NCBI GenBank assembly: GCA_963667375.1
Contig: OY763323.1
Span: forward strand, 3,782,001-3,846,000
From: G963556115 sp963667375
GTDB taxonomy: Bacteria > Planctomycetota > SZUA-567
Reading direction: 5' to 3'
DNA length: 64,000 nucleotides
Shown here: positions 60,400-64,000 of the stretch, piece by piece
Layout: the number at the start of each line of letters is the position of its first letter
Numbering within the stretch: the first letter of the stretch is position 1
Position numbers and translations under genes: made by a program
The notes under the pieces: generated by a model
Told to the model about the DNA's origin: nothing
Seen by the model: only the letters and a program-made list of their open reading frames with translations
Database searches by the model: none

Positions 60400-60834
60400 A
60401 CATTGTTTCCTCACTATAATTTAACTACAACGCTACAACTATTATAAATGGTACATACATTCCCCCCATTGTAAATAAAAAAGCCCCCCACGAAAAATCA
60501 ATATCCTCAGACCTGCAGCCATAGCCAACCCAAATACACACAACTCATTAAAATACCACAACTTACGCACATATCCCTGCAAAACCATACTCCAGCATTA
60601 TCCCGCACTCACCCGGCAGCCCGTTATAGGCTGTTAACAGCAGAAAGCGCCCGCAGCCTGCCCGGCACGGAATACTACCGCAGAGAATTTCTGAATGAAG
60701 CAGTCTACTCCAGACAATTCAGATATTATTCAGCAGCTAAAAAAAATGGTCGGCATGGAGGGACACGCTCCATACCGACCACCCTTCTGTGGTACTTCAT
60801 TCATCATGTTTACTGCTTTATTGTGAGCGCCACA
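60400..60834. other. Intergenic region with the terminator of the opp-bgl unit
   Basis: Apart from the hairpin at 60739-60780 there is no gene or clear repeat. It also carries the promoter region of the minus-strand coiled-coil gene. Confidence 0.4.
60739..60780 (-). terminator. Intrinsic terminator after the beta-glucosidase
   Basis: On the minus strand GGTCGGTATGGAG pairs with CTCCATGCCGACC (13 bp including one G-U pair), and eight T follow (60746-60739, after one A). It lies 55 bases after the beta-glucosidase stop. Confidence 0.88.
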
Positions 60835-62154
60835 TTAAAGTTCTTCATGACCGGCAATTAGCTCGCGATAATAATAATAACTGTCTTTAGGGATGCGCCG
60901 CATGTCATTATAATCACAGTAGACCAGACCGAAGCGTTTGGTATAGCCCCAGGCCCATTCAAAGTTATCGATGAATGACCAGGCATAATATCCCTGCAGA
61001 TTGACTCCATCCGCGATAAGCCGCTCGACCTGCTTGAGATGCCCGGCATAATACTCAATACGCTCAAGATCATGACAGCGGCTCTCATCCTCATTGAGCG
61101 TGTCGTCACAAGCACAGCCGTTTTCAGTAATGTACAGCGGGATATCACCATAATTCCGCTGCACCTGCTTGAGCAGGCGGTAGAGACCGCTGGGCACGAT
61201 ATCCCAGTTCATAACGGTCTTCTTCGCCGCCGCCGGCACCCGGCGGAACTTCTCCGGCGTATCTTCAGCGTATGCCACCACATCCTCGGTATAATAGTTG
61301 ACCCCTAGAAAATCTATCTTCTGCGCGATAAGATCCATATCACCGCGTTCAACCGGCAGCTCAATTCCCAGAGCCTGCAGATGCCGCTGGGGATAACGCC
61401 CTTTAAATAGCGGCTCGGTGAACATATAGAACCCCTTATCGCCACCCCGGTCTGCCGCTTCAATATCCTTCTCAGAGGCAGTTGCCGGACGGGGATGGGT
61501 CAGATTGTGCACAATTCCGATTCGGCCCTGACAGCCGAGCTCACGGAACTTCTTCACCGCCAGTCCATGGGCGAGATTGAGATGATGCACGACAGTATAA
61601 GCCTTCTGCCGATCCTTCAGTCCCGGCGCGTGCTCGCCAAACTCATAGCTGACAAAGGACGAGCAGTACGGCTCATTGAGTGTCACCCACATCTTAACCT
61701 TGGATCCGAGGTTGCGCAGACAGCTCTCGGCATACTTCTCAAAGGCATAGGCGACCTCACGGTTGGTCCAGCCGCCGATATCCTGCAGATACTGGGGCAG
61801 ATCCCAGTGATACATAGTCACATTCGGTTCTATCCCGTTGGCAAGCAGCTCATCGATGAGACGATGATAATACTCAAAACCCGCCACATTCTCACGTTCC
61901 ATTGATTCAGGGAATATCCGGGGCCAGGCTATGGAGAACCTGTAGGAGGTCACTCCCAGTTCCTTCATAAGTCTGACATCCTCCTTATAACGTCCGAACT
62001 GATCACTCGCCCGGTCTCCGTTATGTCCATGCCGTACTCCGGTAGCGGCGAAGGTATCCCAGATACATTTACCGCGCTCCCCCTGCCCCCTGCCTTCAAC
62101 CTGATAGCTGGCCGTAGCAACACCCCAGACAAAGTCCTTACCAACGTTAGCCAT
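60835..62154 (-). CDS. Beta-glucosidase, glycoside hydrolase family 1
   Basis: A 439-residue GH1 enzyme hydrolysing beta-glucosides or related disaccharides by a retaining mechanism. The N-terminal signature is FVWGVATASYQVEG; the acid/base Glu161 is in WVTLNEP and the nucleophile Glu344 in YITENG; the sugar-binding WSFIDNFEWAWGY is near the C-terminus. There is no signal peptide, so it acts in the cytoplasm on imported sugar. It begins 49 bases after oppF on the same strand and is the last gene before a terminator. Phospho-beta-glucosidases of GH1 have a Ser/Lys/Tyr set near the end that I do not see, and an ABC (not PTS) importer fits unphosphorylated substrate. Confidence 0.93.
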   Translation of the reverse strand: MANVGKDFVWGVATASYQVEGRGQGERGKCIWDTFAATGVRHGHNGDRASDQFGRYKEDVRLMKELGVTSYRFSIAWPRIFPESMERENVAGFEYYHRLIDELLANGIEPNVTMYHWDLPQYLQDIGGWTNREVAYAFEKYAESCLRNLGSKVKMWVTLNEPYCSSFVSYEFGEHAPGLKDRQKAYTVVHHLNLAHGLAVKKFRELGCQGRIGIVHNLTHPRPATASEKDIEAADRGGDKGFYMFTEPLFKGRYPQRHLQALGIELPVERGDMDLIAQKIDFLGVNYYTEDVVAYAEDTPEKFRRVPAAAKKTVMNWDIVPSGLYRLLKQVQRNYGDIPLYITENGCACDDTLNEDESRCHDLERIEYYAGHLKQVERLIADGVNLQGYYAWSFIDNFEWAWGYTKRFGLVYCDYNDMRRIPKDSYYYYRELIAGHEEL

Positions 62155-62203
62155 GATAACACCTTTCCAAATTCAATTATCAGCAACTGTCAACTAAAAT
62201 AAC

Positions 62204-63199
62204 CTAAATATGATTGCACCTGACAAAGCGTCCCGTATCCACCTCTACCGCCTCCGGAAAATGCCGGTAGCAGATATCGGTCGCTTTCAGACAGCGCGGC
62301 GCAAAGGGGCAGCCCTTACTCTCAGGCGTCCACTGACTTATCTCCGAACGTCCTTTCTCCTTGAGTTCCGCCACCGTCTCGCGCTCCGGATCCGGTGCCG
62401 CTGATATCAAGAGCTGGGTATACGGGTGCACCGGTGTCTTTACCACCTTGTCAACGTCACCCCACTCCACCATATGCCCGCAGTAGAGCACGATTATCCG
62501 CTCCGAGAAGTAACGCGCGGTCGCGATATCATGGGTAATGTACAGAAACGATTTCTGCTGCTCAAACTTCATCTTATTCAGCAGATTCAGTACCCCCAGA
62601 CGGATTGAGACATCCAGCATCGATGTCGGCTCATCCGCGAAAATCACATCCGCCCCGATCGCCAGCACCTTCCCGATGAAAGCACGCTGTTTCTGACCGC
62701 CGGAGAGCTGATGCGGATACTTCCGCTTCTGCTCCTGCGCCGGCAGCAGCCCCACCGTCTCCATAATCTCATCAATTCTGGCATCCATCTGCGCACGCGA
62801 CAGCTGATGATAAAGCTTGAGCGGGCGTGACAGCGTATAGTTTATGCTGTGCAGTGGATTGAGCGAGGAGAACGGGTCCTGAAAGATCATCTGCACCTTC
62901 TTGCGGTACAGCTTATACTCCTGCTTGCTCTTGAAATGATGCACATCCATATCATTATAGATCATGCTGCCGCTGGTCGGTTCATGCACCCGCATCGCAA
63001 TACGGCAGAGCGTGGATTTACCGCAGCCGGATTCACCGACTACCGCCAGCGATTCCCCCTCATACATGCAGAAGGAGACATCATTGAGCGCCCGCAAGGT
63101 CTTGGTGCCGCCGAAGATTCCGCCCCGCTTCTGCACCTTGAAATCCATTATTACATTCTTTGCTTCAAATATCGGTTTGCGTGAGGTAGCGGCACTCAT
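62204..63199 (-). CDS. Oligopeptide/oligosaccharide ABC transporter ATPase (OppF-like)
   Basis: A 331-residue Opp/Dpp-type ATPase. The Walker A is VVGESGCGKSTL, the signature LSGGQKQRAFIGKVL, Walker B VIFADEPTSMLD and the switch His in YITHD. The C-terminal part has the Opp-type motif with Cys residues (GCPFAPRCLKATDICYR) that binds a 4Fe-4S cluster in some members. It overlaps oppD by 4 bases (ATGA) and has AAGGTG upstream. Next to a beta-glucosidase it more probably serves beta-linked oligosaccharides than peptides, as in Thermotoga-type sugar Opp systems; this is inference. Confidence 0.92.
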   Translation of the reverse strand: MSAATSRKPIFEAKNVIMDFKVQKRGGIFGGTKTLRALNDVSFCMYEGESLAVVGESGCGKSTLCRIAMRVHEPTSGSMIYNDMDVHHFKSKQEYKLYRKKVQMIFQDPFSSLNPLHSINYTLSRPLKLYHQLSRAQMDARIDEIMETVGLLPAQEQKRKYPHQLSGGQKQRAFIGKVLAIGADVIFADEPTSMLDVSIRLGVLNLLNKMKFEQQKSFLYITHDIATARYFSERIIVLYCGHMVEWGDVDKVVKTPVHPYTQLLISAAPDPERETVAELKEKGRSEISQWTPESKGCPFAPRCLKATDICYRHFPEAVEVDTGRFVRCNHI

Positions 63200-64000
63200 T
63201 CGGTCACCTTCCCTTCTTTCAGCTGATTGTGGCAGCAGACGAAGTTATGCTTGTCCGCCCCGCCCTGTGGTTCATAACGCCGGCACTCTCCGGTAACGTT
63301 GAAGCAGCGATCCTGGAATCTGCAGCCGCGCGGCAGCATGGAGAGACTGACCGGAGAGCCCGGTATCCCTTCCATATACTGCACGTCCCCCTTAAGTGAC
63401 GGGAAGGAGTTCTTCAAACCATAGGTATACGGATGCCGCGGTTTATAGAGTATCTGCTCAGATGGAGCCATCTCGATAATCTTTCCGGCGTACATCACCG
63501 CCACGGTATCACAGAACTCCATCATCAGGCTCAGATCATGGGTGATAAAGAGTATGGAAAACTTGAACTTTTCCTTGAGTTCATAGATCTTCTGCAGAAT
63601 TTCACGCTGCACCACGGTATCGAGCGCCGTTGTCGGTTCATCAAGGATCAGCAGTTTCGGATTCAGCGCCAGCGCCATGGCAATTATCGCCCGCTGCCGC
63701 ATACCGCCGGAGAACTGATGCGGATAATCCCGCAGACGCTCCGGAGCAATATCGACAATCTTCATCAGCTCCGCCGAGCGCTCAAAAGCTTCATCACGGT
63801 TGGTGGTTATACCGTGATATTTAAAGATCTCAAAGAACTGCTTATCCAGACGCACCACCGGATTGAGACAGTTCATCGCGCTCTGGAAGACCATACTCAT
63901 CTCCTCCCAGCGGAACTTGCGCAGCTCTTCAGTCGAGAGTTTGAGAACATCGGTATTTCCCAGCTTGATCTCACCCTCACTAATCAGCGCCGGTGGACGA
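63196..64000 (-). CDS. Oligopeptide/oligosaccharide ABC transporter ATPase (OppD-like), 5' end cut by window
   Basis: The frame stays open from the Met at 63900 to the window edge and reads RPPALISEGEIKLGNTDV before it, so the gene continues beyond 64000. The visible 267 residues include the Q-loop (VFQSAMNCLNPVV), the signature FSGGMRQRAIIAMAL, Walker B LLILDEPTTALD and the switch His in FITHD. The C-terminal Opp segment with GCRFQDRCFNVTGECRR is complete. The Walker A is outside the window. Its stop overlaps the oppF start by 4 bases. Confidence 0.92.
   Translation of the reverse strand, partial: RPPALISEGEIKLGNTDVLKLSTEELRKFRWEEMSMVFQSAMNCLNPVVRLDKQFFEIFKYHGITTNRDEAFERSAELMKIVDIAPERLRDYPHQFSGGMRQRAIIAMALALNPKLLILDEPTTALDTVVQREILQKIYELKEKFKFSILFITHDLSLMMEFCDTVAVMYAGKIIEMAPSEQILYKPRHPYTYGLKNSFPSLKGDVQYMEGIPGSPVSLSMLPRGCRFQDRCFNVTGECRRYEPQGGADKHNFVCCHNQLKEGKVTE

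Noticed and set aside
1..64000. tRNA, rRNA, insertion sequences, phage genes or attachment sites
   Set aside because: None was recognised on either strand while reading; no transposase or integrase motif appears in any supported frame.

Overview
The window looks like a chromosomal segment of an anaerobic or fermentative, flagellated Gram-negative bacterium of the PVC superphylum, most likely Lentisphaerota or a relative. The phylum call is inference. Its best support is the run polA-coaE-rho (13060-18642), an order I know from Chlamydiae. HydE ([FeFe]-hydrogenase maturation), a 4Fe-4S ferredoxin-like protein with a possible Fnr-type operator, and corrinoid-type (UroD/MtaA-like) methyltransferase homologues fit an anaerobe. 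I see no rRNA, tRNA, CRISPR array, transposase or prophage module.

Layout. (1) 1-8624: flagellar filament-base and hook genes: a FlgN-like tail, flgK, a 969-residue flgL, flgE and flgD, interrupted by an opposite-strand pair of small membrane proteins. (2) 8700-11893: a hybrid sensor histidine kinase split by an apparent frameshift. (3) 12279-18691: a small unknown ORF, then polA, a coaE with an N-terminal membrane domain, and rho with Lys-repeat and Asn-rich regions, closed by an intrinsic terminator. (4) 18713-18826: a compact candidate small RNA with its own promoter and terminator hairpin. Its loop carries the anti-Shine-Dalgarno sequence CCTCCTT. (5) 19529-23385: a chemoreceptor, hydE and an FmdB-type zinc ribbon protein. 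(6) 23855-30377: a second flgK-flgL pair whose FlgL has 1514 residues. Both FlgL proteins contain copies of the same ~70-residue repeat, so this cell probably builds unusually decorated filament junctions. (7) 30448-34001: a Crp/Fnr regulator, a polytopic membrane protein and a ferredoxin-like protein. (8) 34065-38398: a GntR-LacI hybrid regulator, a UroD-like methyltransferase and an orphan xylose-type binding protein, followed by a SAM methyltransferase.

(9) 39421-49139: a seven-gene minus-strand cluster in the order PHP hydrolase, sorbitol-6-phosphate dehydrogenase-like SDR, DeoR regulator, sorbose-1-phosphate reductase-like dehydrogenase, E2, E3 and a fused E1 of a 2-oxoacid (or acetoin) dehydrogenase complex. 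It reads as one regulated catabolic unit for a sugar phosphate or polyol. (10) 49537-52280: an OpuB-type osmolyte ABC transporter with a strong terminator hairpin in its leader. (11) 52628-55177: a LacI regulator divergent from a second UroD-like gene. (12) 55376-60399: a GIY-YIG/DUF4357 protein, an Old Yellow Enzyme relative, an orphan PotD-like binding protein and an exported coiled-coil protein. (13) 60739-64000: a GH1 beta-glucosidase downstream of oppF and a truncated oppD, suggesting oligosaccharide uptake and cleavage.

Many starts were moved from the longest ORF to an internal start with a better Shine-Dalgarno sequence. Each case is stated. All functional names rest on reading motifs by eye; no database search was run.
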